DNA of 64,000 nt, from positions 186,001 through 250,000 of the forward strand of contig NZ_LOJF01000011.1 of the NCBI RefSeq assembly GCF_001494635.1. Direction: 5' to 3'. The notes below the pieces were generated by a model. It saw only the letters and a list, made by a program, of their open reading frames with translations. It was not told the DNA's origin and made no database searches. A program made the translations under genes and the position numbers. Below, in pieces: positions 25,729-34,448 of the stretch (positions within the stretch are counted from its first letter, which is position 1; every line of letters begins with the position of its first letter). The stretch comes from Tractidigestivibacter scatoligenes (lineage in GTDB: Bacteria > Actinomycetota > Coriobacteriia > Coriobacteriales > Atopobiaceae).

Positions 25729-27078
25729 ATGGACGACCTGACCAGCATCACCGCTGACGACCTCGCCGCCTCGCACGAGAACTTCTCGGCAGAGCGCGTG
25801 AACATCGTCGCGAAGAACGCCGTCACCGCAAACGGCATCCGCGCCGCCGCGCGCCGCCCCGAGGGCGTTGCTGCAAACGCGCTGGGCTTCGACATCGAGG
25901 TCACACAGGGCGAGAGGTGCAACCAGGAGCGCTCCGGCCGCTGCTGGATGTTCGCAAGCCTCAACACCATGCGCTATCGCGTCATCAAGAAGTACAACCT
26001 TAAGACCTTCGAGCTCTCGCAGGCCTATCCCCTCTTCTGGGACAAGCTCGAGAAGAGCAACTGGTTCCTCGAGAACATCCTCGACACCCTTGATGAGCCG
26101 CTCGACGGTCGCCTGGTGTCGTTCCTGCTCACCGACCCCATCGGCGACGGCGGGCAGTGGGACATGTTCCGCAGCCTGGTGAAGAAGTACGGCGTGGTGC
26201 CCAAGGAGGCCATGCCCGAGACCGCCTGCTCGAGAAACACTGGCGACATGGACCGCTACCTCACGCGCTACCTGCGCGGAGCCGCGAAGCGCCTGCGCCA
26301 GAGCCACGAGGCCGGCGTCGAGATGGACGACCTACGCTCCATGAAGAAGGAAATGATGGACGAGGTCTACCATCTTCTGGCAACCTGCCTGGGCGAGCCA
26401 CCCGCGAGCTTCCCCATGCGCCTGCGCGACAAGGACGACAAGCTCGTGCTTGCCGGGACGTTCACGCCCAAGGAGTTCTTCTCGACCGCAGTCGACATGG
26501 ACGTGGATGCCTACGTCTCGCTCATCAGCGCGCCCACGGCCGACAAGCCCTTTGGCCACACCTACACCGTAAGCAGGCTGGGCAACGTGTGGGAGGACCA
26601 TGGCGTGCGCTACCTTAACCTCCCGCCCGCAGAGCTCAAGCGCGCGGCAATCGCGCAGCTGCGCGACAACCTGCCCGTGTGGTTTGGGTGCGATGTGGCA
26701 CAGAGCTACCTGCGTGACGAGGGCATGATGGATACCGCCGCGCTCGACGTGGACGCGCTCTTTGGTTTCCCCGTTGAGGGCAACATGGACAAGGCCGAGC
26801 GCCTTGACTACGGCGAGAGCCTCATGACCCACGCCATGGTGCTCGAGGGCGTGCGTCTGGACGCCGATGGCAACCCCGAACTCTGGAAGGTAGAGAACTC
26901 CTGGGGCAAGGACCACGGCCGCGACGGCTTTGACACGCTCTCCGATGCGTGGTTTGACGAGTACGTCTACCAGGTCGTCGTTGATAAGAAGTACCTCACC
27001 GAGGAGGAGCGCCACACCTACGAGACCGAGGAGCCCACGGTCCTCGCGCCTTGGGACCCCATGGGCTCGCTGGCGTGA
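25729..27078 (+). CDS. pepC: C1-family aminopeptidase C (PepC / bleomycin hydrolase type)
   Basis: Cytoplasmic papain-fold cysteine aminopeptidase that trims peptides taken up or released by proteolysis. It is 449 aa, the family's normal length. Catalytic residues: Cys in SGRCWMFAS, His in LMTHAMVLEG, Asn in VENSWGKD. The start at 25729 follows aggaggaaca; the open frame above it has no ribosome site. The stop codon TGA is itself the first three bases of a GAGACAAAGG repeat fragment. It pairs with a paralogue 120 bp downstream. Confidence 0.93.
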   Translation: MDDLTSITADDLAASHENFSAERVNIVAKNAVTANGIRAAARRPEGVAANALGFDIEVTQGERCNQERSGRCWMFASLNTMRYRVIKKYNLKTFELSQAYPLFWDKLEKSNWFLENILDTLDEPLDGRLVSFLLTDPIGDGGQWDMFRSLVKKYGVVPKEAMPETACSRNTGDMDRYLTRYLRGAAKRLRQSHEAGVEMDDLRSMKKEMMDEVYHLLATCLGEPPASFPMRLRDKDDKLVLAGTFTPKEFFSTAVDMDVDAYVSLISAPTADKPFGHTYTVSRLGNVWEDHGVRYLNLPPAELKRAAIAQLRDNLPVWFGCDVAQSYLRDEGMMDTAALDVDALFGFPVEGNMDKAERLDYGESLMTHAMVLEGVRLDADGNPELWKVENSWGKDHGRDGFDTLSDAWFDEYVYQVVVDKKYLTEEERHTYETEEPTVLAPWDPMGSLA

Positions 27079-27117
27079 GACAAAGGCGTGAGACAAAGGG
27101 ACAGTCCCTTTGTCTCA
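27075..27117. repeat. GAGACAAAGGGAC palindrome, copy 4, with a half copy
   Basis: The full palindrome spans 27089-27117 (perfect 14-bp arms). Immediately upstream is a partial copy gtgagacaaaggc (27075-27087) that supplies the pepC stop codon. A half copy followed by a full one suggests element insertion or slippage at the gene end. Confidence 0.75.
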
Positions 27118-27198
27118 TTGCCGATATACAAGAGCACTATCTCACCAGCAACTTAAGAACGAGGCAAGGAGTCTCTTGCCTCACCGGGAAGGAACAAT

Positions 27199-28659
27199 AT
27201 GGGAAGCATTGATACCGGCTGGGCGCGCGAGCAGGGGGCGGCCTTTGGGGCCGAGCGCGCCAACCGCGTTGCTAGGAACGCCGTGACCTCCATGAACGTG
27301 ATGGCTGCCGCACGCGACTACACGCGCATGCGCACCTATCACGACACCTACGGTGTCTCCATCAAGCGCACCGGCGAGGTCACCAACCAGCGCCAGAGCG
27401 GTCGCTGCTGGATGTTCTCCGCCTTCAACGTGGCGCGCGCAGCCACGATGGACCTGCTCGACGTGGACTCCTTCGAGTTCTCACAGGCGTTTGGCATGTT
27501 CTACGACAAGCTCGAGAAGGCCAACGCCATGCTCGACCACGTGATTGCGCTGGTCGACCGCCCGGACAACGACCGAGAGCTCGACCACGTGCTCGAGTGG
27601 GGCATGAGCGACGGCGGCTACTACTTTGAGGCCATGGACCTCATCGCCAAGTGGGGCCTTGTCCCCAAGGACGTGATGCCCGAGACGGCCTGCACCAAGA
27701 GCTCCGCCGAGATGGACGCCCAGCTCGACCGTCTGCTGCGCCGCGCCGCCGCGGACATTCGCCGTGCCCACCGCGCAGGCGCCAGCGCCGAGGAGCTCGC
27801 GGCCAAGAAGGATGCCTGCATGGCTAACGTCTACCGCATGCTCTCCGTGTGCCTGGGCGAGCCGCCCGCGACCTTTGACCTTGAGGTCAAGGTTGGCAAG
27901 AAAGCCAAGGTTGACGCTGCAAAGCTCACGCCGATCCTCCCCGAGGACGCTCCCGAGAAGGCAGGTGCCGCAGACGCCAAGGATGCCGAGAAGGACACCC
28001 GCATGCTGCTCCGCGACCCCGGCATCACCCCGCGCGAGTTCGCCGAGCGCTATGTTCCCTTCGACCCCAATGACTATGTGCAGCTGGTCTGCATGCCGGG
28101 TGCCTCTCGCCCCTGGAAGACGGCGTGGCACGTCCTGCTCGAGGAGCCCATGGTGGGCGGCACCCCCAACCGCTTCCTCAACATGCCGCAGGAGGTGCTG
28201 GAGCAGGCCGCCATCGCCAGCCTCAAGGCGGGCGTGCCCGTGGGCATGGACGCCGACGTTATGCAGGAGTTCCCGCGCCACATCGAGGACTTCCCCGGCG
28301 TTCTGGCAACCGACGGCCTCGACCTCGAGGGCCTCTTTGGCGTTGGCCTCAAGATGAGCCGCGAGGACATGCTCGACGTACGCGAGACCTCCCTCACCCA
28401 CGCCATGACCTTCCAGGGCGTGGAGCTGGACGATGCCGGCGAGCCCGTTGCCTGGCGCGTCGAGAACAGCTGGGGCAAGGACTCCTGCAAGGACGGCTAC
28501 CTCTACATGAGCGCCGACTGGTTCCGCACCTACGGCGGCGCCGTGACGGTCATGCGTAAGTTTGTGCCTGCAGACGTACTCGAGCTGTGGGACAAGGCCG
28601 AGGCGGTAAATGTCGAGCCGTGGGACGGCGTTGCCGCCGGCCTCGGCGTGAGGTCGTAG
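27199..28659 (+). CDS. C1-family aminopeptidase C, second copy
   Basis: Paralogue of the preceding PepC, 486 aa. Catalytic Cys is in QSGRCWMFSA, His in SLTHAMTFQG, Asn in VENSWGKD. It carries a Lys/Ala/Asp-rich insert of ~40 residues (after DLEVKVGKKAKVD) that the first copy lacks, and which could alter substrate access. A perfect 8-bp hairpin (gaggcaag/cttgcctc, 27161-27182) lies just before the ribosome site gggaagg. Tandem duplication fits a peptide-fermenting lifestyle. Probably transcribed from its own promoter or by read-through past the palindrome. Confidence 0.92.
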   Translation: MGSIDTGWAREQGAAFGAERANRVARNAVTSMNVMAAARDYTRMRTYHDTYGVSIKRTGEVTNQRQSGRCWMFSAFNVARAATMDLLDVDSFEFSQAFGMFYDKLEKANAMLDHVIALVDRPDNDRELDHVLEWGMSDGGYYFEAMDLIAKWGLVPKDVMPETACTKSSAEMDAQLDRLLRRAAADIRRAHRAGASAEELAAKKDACMANVYRMLSVCLGEPPATFDLEVKVGKKAKVDAAKLTPILPEDAPEKAGAADAKDAEKDTRMLLRDPGITPREFAERYVPFDPNDYVQLVCMPGASRPWKTAWHVLLEEPMVGGTPNRFLNMPQEVLEQAAIASLKAGVPVGMDADVMQEFPRHIEDFPGVLATDGLDLEGLFGVGLKMSREDMLDVRETSLTHAMTFQGVELDDAGEPVAWRVENSWGKDSCKDGYLYMSADWFRTYGGAVTVMRKFVPADVLELWDKAEAVNVEPWDGVAAGLGVRS

Positions 28660-28712
28660 GACCGCGGGGTTTCTCGCACGCAATGCTAACGGCGCGAGCC
28701 ATTGGAGGAGAT

Positions 28713-29339
28713 ATGGCTACATCGCAGGACACCCCCGTTCGAAACATCGTCTTTGACATGGGCGGCGTGCTCCTCGACTTCAATGGCCCGCTGTTTTCGC
28801 GCGCTTTCACCACAAACGAGGGGGACGCCGCGGCACTCGACGCGGCGCTCTTCTCGAGTCCCGCGTGGCCGCTGCTCGACGCAGGCGCCATTAGTGAGAG
28901 CACCGTCGAGCGCATGGCCCAGGCGCGGCTTCCGCAGCGGCTCTGGCCCAACCTGCACGAGTGCATGCTGCACTGGCACGAACACCAGCCAGTAATTGCG
29001 GAGACAAATGCTCTTGTCGAGCGTCTGCACGCCGCGGGGTATGGCTGCTACGTGCTCTCCAACGCGGGAACGCGCTTTTGGAGACAGAAGGACCGCATTC
29101 CCTCCTTCCCTCTTATGGACGGCTGGGTGGTCTCGGCGTTCGAGCGCATCATGAAACCAGATCCAGCAATCTACCTGGTACTCTGCGAGCGCTATGGCCT
29201 TGATCCAGCAAGCTGCCTCTTTGTGGACGACAACGCCGACAACGTGGCAGGTGCCAGGGTCGCCGGCATGCAGGCGCACCAGTTCACAAGCGCCCGCGAG
29301 CTGGAAGGCTACCTCAAGGAGCTTGGCCTTAGGTTCTGA
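28713..29339 (+). CDS. HAD-superfamily hydrolase (YihX-like)
   Basis: Predicted phosphatase, 208 aa. HAD motif I FDMGGVLLDF, motif II LSNAG, motif III Lys in ERIMKPDP, motif IV FVDDNADNV. Motif I has DxGG rather than DxD, as in YihX-type sugar phosphatases. The cap is the small helical type between motifs I and II. The start at 28713 is preceded by ggaggagat. A good terminator follows. The substrate is unknown; a sugar phosphate is likely from family membership. Confidence 0.87.
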   Translation: MATSQDTPVRNIVFDMGGVLLDFNGPLFSRAFTTNEGDAAALDAALFSSPAWPLLDAGAISESTVERMAQARLPQRLWPNLHECMLHWHEHQPVIAETNALVERLHAAGYGCYVLSNAGTRFWRQKDRIPSFPLMDGWVVSAFERIMKPDPAIYLVLCERYGLDPASCLFVDDNADNVAGARVAGMQAHQFTSARELEGYLKELGLRF

Positions 29340-29382
29340 GCCAGTCTGGCAGTGCTCTGCGCTCGATTCGAATGATTTCAAC

Positions 29383-29418
29383 AGCGCCCCTCGGTCGCAA
29401 GGCCTAGGGGCGCTTTTG
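29383..29418 (+). terminator. Terminator after the HAD hydrolase gene
   Basis: Nine-bp stem agcgcccct/aggggcgct (29383-29391 with 29406-29414) with a 14-nt loop and a TTTTG tail. It lies in the short convergent gap with yigZ. Confidence 0.75.
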
Positions 29419-29424
29419 TGCATA

Positions 29425-30081
29425 CTAGAGCTCGGCGAAACCTGGCTCTCCCACGCGGCAGATGTCATCACCGTTGGCGAATTCGGTCACAGCGGTGACA
29501 AACGCCTGCTCATCTCCCGTGCGGAAAACGCAGGTAAGCTGCACGTCCTCGGCAAAGACTGAGTCGCGAACGCGCCCGCCGGCGTCTGCCACCATGCGTG
29601 TGAGGCGGTCGTAGGCAGAATAGGGAATCTGCACCACTACGCGCGTCACCAGCGTCATCTCGATGATACTGCCTGCCGAATGGGCCTCCTCTACCGCCGC
29701 CTGTGTGGCCGCCGTATAAGCGCGGACAAGGCCGCCAGGCCCGAGAAGCGTCCCGCCAAAGTAGCGGGTCACCACACAACAGACGTCCTTGAAACCGGCA
29801 CCATGAAGCACCTCGAGCGTAGGCATCCCGGCCGTGCGGCTTGGCTCGCCATCGTCCGAACAGCGCTCCCGACCGTCCGCAAGAACCCAAGCCGGCACGT
29901 TGTGGCGGGCGTCGTGATGGCGCGAGCGCACCTTCTCGATGAAGGCGTTTGCCTCTCCCTCGCCCGACACGTGCGCAAGCTGCGCGATAAAGCGGCTGCG
30001 ACGGTCTTCGAACTCGCCCGTGACCTCGTCGCCATTTGCGATAGTGAGGTAGCTCTGCCGCAATGACTCCCCTGGCATCAT
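29425..30081 (-). CDS. IMPACT/YigZ family protein
   Basis: 218-aa protein of the UPF0029/IMPACT family, whose eukaryotic members inhibit Gcn2 signalling and whose bacterial role is unsettled. Family signatures seen: RRSRFIAQLAHV near residue 27, ARHNVPAW, DDGEPSRTAGMPTLEVL and VVTRYFGGTLLGPGGLVRAY. The C-terminal half (residues ~140-218) is the ferredoxin-like DUF1949 domain. It overlaps the PTS IIA gene by 4 nt (ATGA) and is likely coupled to it. Confidence 0.9.
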   Translation of the reverse strand: MMPGESLRQSYLTIANGDEVTGEFEDRRSRFIAQLAHVSGEGEANAFIEKVRSRHHDARHNVPAWVLADGRERCSDDGEPSRTAGMPTLEVLHGAGFKDVCCVVTRYFGGTLLGPGGLVRAYTAATQAAVEEAHSAGSIIEMTLVTRVVVQIPYSAYDRLTRMVADAGGRVRDSVFAEDVQLTCVFRTGDEQAFVTAVTEFANGDDICRVGEPGFAEL

Positions 30082-30614
30082 GCGTTACCGCCAAGCCTGA
30101 AGAGCGGCTGGCCAGCGCGAACGTCTGCGCCAGCTGCAACCGCGGGGAGAGCCTCGCCAGACGCATTTGTAACTGAAGTCATAACAATATCGTCATGCCC
30201 AGCGGCGCAGATCTTCTCGCGGTCGAAAACAATAAGAGGCGTACCAACAGCAACGTGTTTGTCCTTCTCAACTAGCACCTTGAAGCCATCGCCACGCATC
30301 TCCACGGTGTCGACGCCAACGTGAATCAGTACTTCCATACCGTCGTCGGATGTGATGCCAAGGGCGTGCCCGGTGTCAACTGCCGCAGTGATTGTGCCCG
30401 TGACCGGCGCATATATGACACCACCAGAAGGCTTTACTGCCATGCCGGGGCCAAGCATCCCCTGTGCAAAGACCGGATCGGACACCTCGGAGAGCGGCGT
30501 TGCCACACCGTCTACAGGAGCAAGGACGCTGCCGGGTTCTGCGATGGCGTCAATTGCATGAGGCACCTCTGTCGCCGCGCGCCTCCCACGCGAGAGTCTG
30601 TCAAAGATTCCCAT
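30078..30614 (-). CDS. PTS glucose-type IIA protein
   Basis: Stand-alone EIIA-Glc-like phosphocarrier, 178 aa. The phosphorylated His is in MEVLIHVGVDTV, with the supporting His in TGHALGITSD; the fold signature VYAPVTG-like IYAPVTGTI is present. It receives phosphate from HPr and passes it to an EIIB, but no EIIB/C is nearby, so it probably serves transporters encoded elsewhere or acts as a regulator. The start at 30614 follows gaggagg at 8 nt. Transcribed with yigZ. Confidence 0.9.
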   Translation of the reverse strand: MGIFDRLSRGRRAATEVPHAIDAIAEPGSVLAPVDGVATPLSEVSDPVFAQGMLGPGMAVKPSGGVIYAPVTGTITAAVDTGHALGITSDDGMEVLIHVGVDTVEMRGDGFKVLVEKDKHVAVGTPLIVFDREKICAAGHDDIVMTSVTNASGEALPAVAAGADVRAGQPLFRLGGNA

Positions 30615-30730
30615 GAAAGCAACCTCCTCGGGCAACGCGCCCAGCATTCATCCAAACCTTGTGCAGGATACCCCGTCATTGTAGTTGCGCTGCACGACGA
30701 CGGGTGCCATCGTGCTAGAATCTCCCCTGC

Positions 30731-31088
30731 GAAGTGGGCCAGACGATCGCGAGGCCGGCGGCTTGCCGCAGGCCATGAGGAAAGTCCGGGCTCCACAGGG
30801 CAGGAAGCTGGCTAACGGCCAGGCGGGGTGACCCGACGGAAAGCGCCGCAGAAAAGAAGACTCCCGCTGCCCGCCTCGGCGGGTGAGAGAAAAGCTGAAA
30901 CGGTGGTGTAAGAGACCACCAGCGTCGTGGCAACACGACGGCTTGGCAAGCCCCTTCCGGAGCAAACGCAAATAGGAGCGCTATGGTGTGGCCCGCACCG
31001 CGCTCGGGTTGCGCGCTAGAGGGCGCCGGTAACGGCGTTCGTAGATAAATGATCGTCCACGACAGAACCCGGCTCATAGGCCCACTTC
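30731..31088 (+). ncRNA. rnpB: RNase P RNA (class A)
   Basis: 358-nt RNA subunit of RNase P, which matures tRNA 5' ends. P1 is formed by gaagtgggcc (30731-30740) and its perfect complement at 31079-31088. Conserved core segments are visible: gaggaaagtccgggctcc near 30776, the acagaacccggctcat 3' core near 31060, and ggtgtaagagaccacc. Overall order matches bacterial type A. It is transcribed away from the PTS gene and followed by a 146-bp MITE-like element. Confidence 0.96.
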
Positions 31089-31204
31089 GCACCTTGTTAC
31101 TCAGCTTGGGCACCTGGCAATACCTTGGGACAGCGAATCTAGTCTTTCAGAGCGTCCTCTCCATCCCGCAACAGAGATTTGGGGCTCCCGAATGGGGTAG
31201 ATGC

Positions 31205-31350
31205 CCAAAATTTGCGGTTGCCGGTAAAAAATAGGGGTTCCGCTTAGTATCACCCCGCTGGTGCCATTTCCCTACCTGCGGTTCCGCAAAGAGTTAGAGT
31301 GTTCGTACTCGACGATTCGCCCAAAAGGGGCCGGCAACCGCAAATTTTGG
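31205..31350 (+). mobile_element. MITE-like element, copy 1 (146 bp)
   Basis: Bounded by a perfect 20-bp terminal inverted repeat (ccaaaatttgcggttgccgg at 31205-31224, its complement at 31331-31350). The interior can form smaller hairpins (ggggt...acccc) and codes for nothing. A second copy of identical length lies at 63405-63550 in the opposite orientation with about 18 differences and no gaps by eye. It sits between rnpB and the stop of the DUF559-like gene. Confidence 0.82.
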
Positions 31351-31387
31351 ACAGAGAGGTGGCGCTCGGCATTCCCTACGCCTCCCA

Positions 31388-32353
31388 TCAGAAGAGTCGA
31401 AACTCCGGGTTTGTGAGCATGCAATATAGCGTCTCTTGTGCTAACAGCTGTTTTTCATTGTATGTTTTATGTCTAATCCCAAAATTGTTCTCAACGAGCC
31501 ACCAAAAGTCTTGGTACAGCCCGAACTCCTTTATCTGCCCCCACGTCGCAGAAACTACTTTTATCCCCGCCGCTTCGATTACATTTCGACGCGTACTCGT
31601 GTGGTCGAGACGATACCTGCCCGTATGGAAGTCATAGCTGTCGTATTCGATGTCTCCCTTCACCGACTCGAAGTACAGGTCACCGTACAGTTCATCGGCC
31701 GATATGAGCTTCTGGAGTCTTTCCGGGACAAGGATCCGCTGATTAGCAGCCACTTGAGGCATCGTCCTACCACCGAGCATTGGAGGAAGCGAGCTTGTAA
31801 GCGCAAGGAGGGTTTCGATTGGCGAAGCCGTATTTGGAACAACGTATTGAAGAGCACGCCGTGCCCTTTTAATCCCGCGGACTCCGGGCATGAGGTCGAG
31901 AAACGCGACGATTTCCTCAGGTGTTGTGATGGGATCTCGCGCTCCGGTATACCCGCTTCCCTCGGCAGAGATAGAAAAACCGCCGCAGAGATAGCACCCA
32001 ATGACAGCAAGCTCTTGAATGTCTCTGCACTGAGCCATCAATAGATAGGTAAGTTCGGGAGATGCCACCCTCACCGCACCGGCCAACATCCGGAAGGAAC
32101 CTCGGGGCAGCATCGGAGAGAGCTGATGCTCCTTCACTCCTGGTGTCCCCCTCCGTCCGCCATTCCCCGATACGAGCAGGTGGAGAGGACGGTCCTCAGA
32201 GTAGTCGAACGGCAACGGACCGGAGATGATATCACTCCTGTTGGCCGTCGCATGAGCAAGGGTCGAATCGGACGAACAATCAGGGAGGCACTCGTCCCCA
32301 CTCTTCGTTAGCCAATATCGCAGCGCAGACTCGTATCCCAAACACAGCCCCAT
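31388..32353 (-). CDS. Protein with DUF559/Vsr-like nuclease C-terminus
   Basis: 321 aa, function unknown. The N-terminus (CLGYESALRYWL) resembles the AbiEi-type wHTH-associated start found in many actinobacterial proteins that end in DUF559. The C-terminal part contains DIEYDSYDFH and later EAAGIKVVSATW, matching the E-x-D-G-x-x-H ... G-W-x-V pattern of the DUF559 restriction-endonuclease-like fold, here with Ser replacing Gly. Composition is lower in GC than its neighbours. The start at 32353 follows gaggaaagggg. A single gene beside a MITE; a nuclease-type toxin or defence role is inference only. Confidence 0.6.
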   Translation of the reverse strand: MGLCLGYESALRYWLTKSGDECLPDCSSDSTLAHATANRSDIISGPLPFDYSEDRPLHLLVSGNGGRRGTPGVKEHQLSPMLPRGSFRMLAGAVRVASPELTYLLMAQCRDIQELAVIGCYLCGGFSISAEGSGYTGARDPITTPEEIVAFLDLMPGVRGIKRARRALQYVVPNTASPIETLLALTSSLPPMLGGRTMPQVAANQRILVPERLQKLISADELYGDLYFESVKGDIEYDSYDFHTGRYRLDHTSTRRNVIEAAGIKVVSATWGQIKEFGLYQDFWWLVENNFGIRHKTYNEKQLLAQETLYCMLTNPEFRLF

Positions 32354-32539
32354 GCCATCCCCTTTCCTCGGTTGTCGGAGAGGGTAGCAGGACGTGCTTG
32401 CACGTTCTTTTCAATCCACATACCGCAAGCGGACAGACAGCTGTCACCAAACGAGAAAATTCCAGTTAAACTGAGGTGTTCCTCGCCGACAATGCACTCC
32501 AAAACTGTGTGGTTCCAAAGCGAAATCGGACACCCACCC

Positions 32540-32914
32540 TTACTCCTCTTCAACCACGGGAAGCGGCGCCGGCGTGATGGCCTCGATGTCCTTCTCGCCA
32601 GTCCTAATACGAACGGCGTGGTCGATGGGATACCAGAAGACCTTCCCATCGCCCGGCTCCCCCGTGTAGGCGGCGCGGACAATGGCGTCAACGGTCTTCT
32701 CGGCCCAGTCCTCGTTTGACACCACAATCTCGAACTTGGCCTTGGGCAGCATGTTCATGGCCACCTTGCTGCCACGCACGCGGTGCGTGTAGCCCAGTTG
32801 CGTGCCGCACCCCATGACCTGGCTCACCGTAATGCCGCGCACGTCGATGGCACGCAGGGCATCTTTAACGTCCTCCATGCGCTCCTCGCGCACGATCGCC
32901 TCAACCTTGATCAT
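32540..32914 (-). CDS. glnK: PII nitrogen regulatory protein
   Basis: 124-aa trimeric signal protein that binds ATP/ADP and 2-oxoglutarate and gates the ammonium channel. PII signatures: MGCGTQLGYTHRVRG, the GEPGDGKVFWYP B-loop and the RIRTGEKD C-loop. In the T-loop both usual Tyr positions (46 and 51 in E. coli GlnB) are Val, so uridylylation or adenylylation at Tyr51 cannot occur. The gene starts 8 nt after amtB, the classic pairing. Control is therefore likely by effector binding alone. Confidence 0.93.
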   Translation of the reverse strand: MIKVEAIVREERMEDVKDALRAIDVRGITVSQVMGCGTQLGYTHRVRGSKVAMNMLPKAKFEIVVSNEDWAEKTVDAIVRAAYTGEPGDGKVFWYPIDHAVRIRTGEKDIEAITPAPLPVVEEE

Positions 32915-32922
32915 CTTGTCCC

Positions 32923-34173
32923 CTAGTCATCGAGACCGGTAAAGGAAGGATACGCGCGCTCGCCGTGCTGCGAGAGGTCAAGCCCCTCGCGCTCCTCGCG
33001 CTCGCTCACGCGAATGCTACCGCCGCAGAGGGCGCGCACCACGAGGATGCAGGCGAGCGTGCCCACAACGGCCAGAACAATGGTTACGGCAATGGCGGCG
33101 AGCTGGGCGAGAAACAGCCCGGCATCGCCGTAGATAAGGCCATCCCAGCGCAGATTGGGGTTCACAGCCTTGCTCGCAAAAATACCCGTGGCAATGCCGC
33201 CCCACACGCCTCCGATACCATGGCAGCCAAAGGCATCAAGCGCATCGTCGTAGCCAAAGCGCGCCTTCATCTTGGAGCAGGTGAAGTAGCAGATGACGCT
33301 TCCCACAAAGCCAATGGGAATGGCCGCACCCAGCGGCACAAACCCGCAGCCTGGCGTGATGGCGACAAGGCCAATGACCAGTCCCGTGCAGGCACCAACG
33401 AGCGTGGGCTTGCGGTCGAAGATCACGTCCATGAGCATCCAGCCCAACTCGGCTGCCGCGGCGGAGAGCGCCGTGGTGGCAAAGGCGTGGACAGCAAGAC
33501 CGGTGGCAGCAAGCGCGGAGCCCGCGTTGAAGCCAAACCACCCAAAGAGCAGAATCGTGGCACCTATCGCCACCAAGGGAATGTTGTGAACGCGGTAGTT
33601 GACGTCCGAGAAGCCGCTGCGTCGGCCGAGCACGACGCACAGCACCAGCGCAGAGACGCCCGAGCTAATGTGCACCACGTTGCCGCCGGCAAAGTCGACT
33701 GAGCCCAGCGCGGCGAGAAGGCCACCCTGACCCCACACCATGTGGGCTATGGGGTAGTAGACCACGAAGCTCCACACCAGCACAAAGAGGAAGAGTGCCT
33801 TGAAGCGCATCCTCCCTGCAACGGCTCCCGTGATAAGAGCCGGGGTGATGATGGCGAACATCATCTGGAAGAGGGCGTAGGCCAAAAACGGGATGGACGA
33901 GACATAGGGCCCGGCCTCAGTGGAGCTGACCCCGCTCATGAAGAGGTAGTCCAAGCCTCCAATGACACCTGCGTGGTCGCTTCCAAACGAGAGCGAGAAG
34001 CCCACCGTCATCCAGAGCACAATCTCCAGGCCAACAATGAAGAGAGACGCCAGGATGTTGTTCACGACGTTCTTCCGTCGCCCAAGGCCTCCGTAGAAAA
34101 ATGCAAGGCCAGGCGTCATGAAAAGTACGAATGCCGAGCAGATAAGGACAAAGGCGGTATCCGCGCCACTCAT
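32923..34173 (-). CDS. amtB: Ammonium transporter
   Basis: Trimeric membrane channel for ammonium uptake, 416 aa with about 11 TM segments. Pore histidines are in VVHISSGVSALV and FGCHGIGGVWGG; the Amt signature GPYVSSIPF... region and FGWFGFNAGSAL are present. The cytoplasmic C-terminal tail (EREEREGLDLSQHGERAYPSF) is the conserved PII-contact region. The start at 34173 follows gggggag at 2 nt. It is divergent from the LexA-type promoter of the repair genes, and no NtrC- or GlnR-type site is obvious in the 275-bp gap. Confidence 0.95.
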   Translation of the reverse strand: MSGADTAFVLICSAFVLFMTPGLAFFYGGLGRRKNVVNNILASLFIVGLEIVLWMTVGFSLSFGSDHAGVIGGLDYLFMSGVSSTEAGPYVSSIPFLAYALFQMMFAIITPALITGAVAGRMRFKALFLFVLVWSFVVYYPIAHMVWGQGGLLAALGSVDFAGGNVVHISSGVSALVLCVVLGRRSGFSDVNYRVHNIPLVAIGATILLFGWFGFNAGSALAATGLAVHAFATTALSAAAAELGWMLMDVIFDRKPTLVGACTGLVIGLVAITPGCGFVPLGAAIPIGFVGSVICYFTCSKMKARFGYDDALDAFGCHGIGGVWGGIATGIFASKAVNPNLRWDGLIYGDAGLFLAQLAAIAVTIVLAVVGTLACILVVRALCGGSIRVSEREEREGLDLSQHGERAYPSFTGLDD

Positions 34174-34368
34174 AGCTCCCCCAATTCGAGACCAACGGCG
34201 AGAGCGCAGTCACGTGGCGACGACCCGCCCCCGCAAAGGTCGCCACCCAGCAGCATTCGGGAAGACTTTTGCCATCTCGTGTCAGGCGGATTGCTCTGTG
34301 CGGGCGGACGAGTTAATAGTGGCTGCGGTTGCTGGGAAGCCAAACGACAATTGCAACGGTTCTTAGAT

Positions 34369-34424
34369 AGAACGCTTGTACTAGTGAGCGCCGCAGTGTA
34401 AACTAATACAGAACACTCGTTCTG
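34369..34424 (+). promoter_or_regulatory. Promoter with two LexA-type boxes
   Basis: TTGTAC (34376-34381), exactly 17 nt, then TAAACT (34399-34404). A full SOS-type box aGAACactcGTTCt lies just downstream of the -10 (34409-34424), and a one-mismatch box GAACgcttGTAC (34371-34382) overlaps the -35. GAAC-N4-GTTC is the LexA consensus of Actinobacteria and Firmicutes. It drives the radical SAM/DUF4130 repair-type pair. Confidence 0.65.
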
Positions 34425-34448
34425 CTATTGCACTACCCGGGAGGTGCC

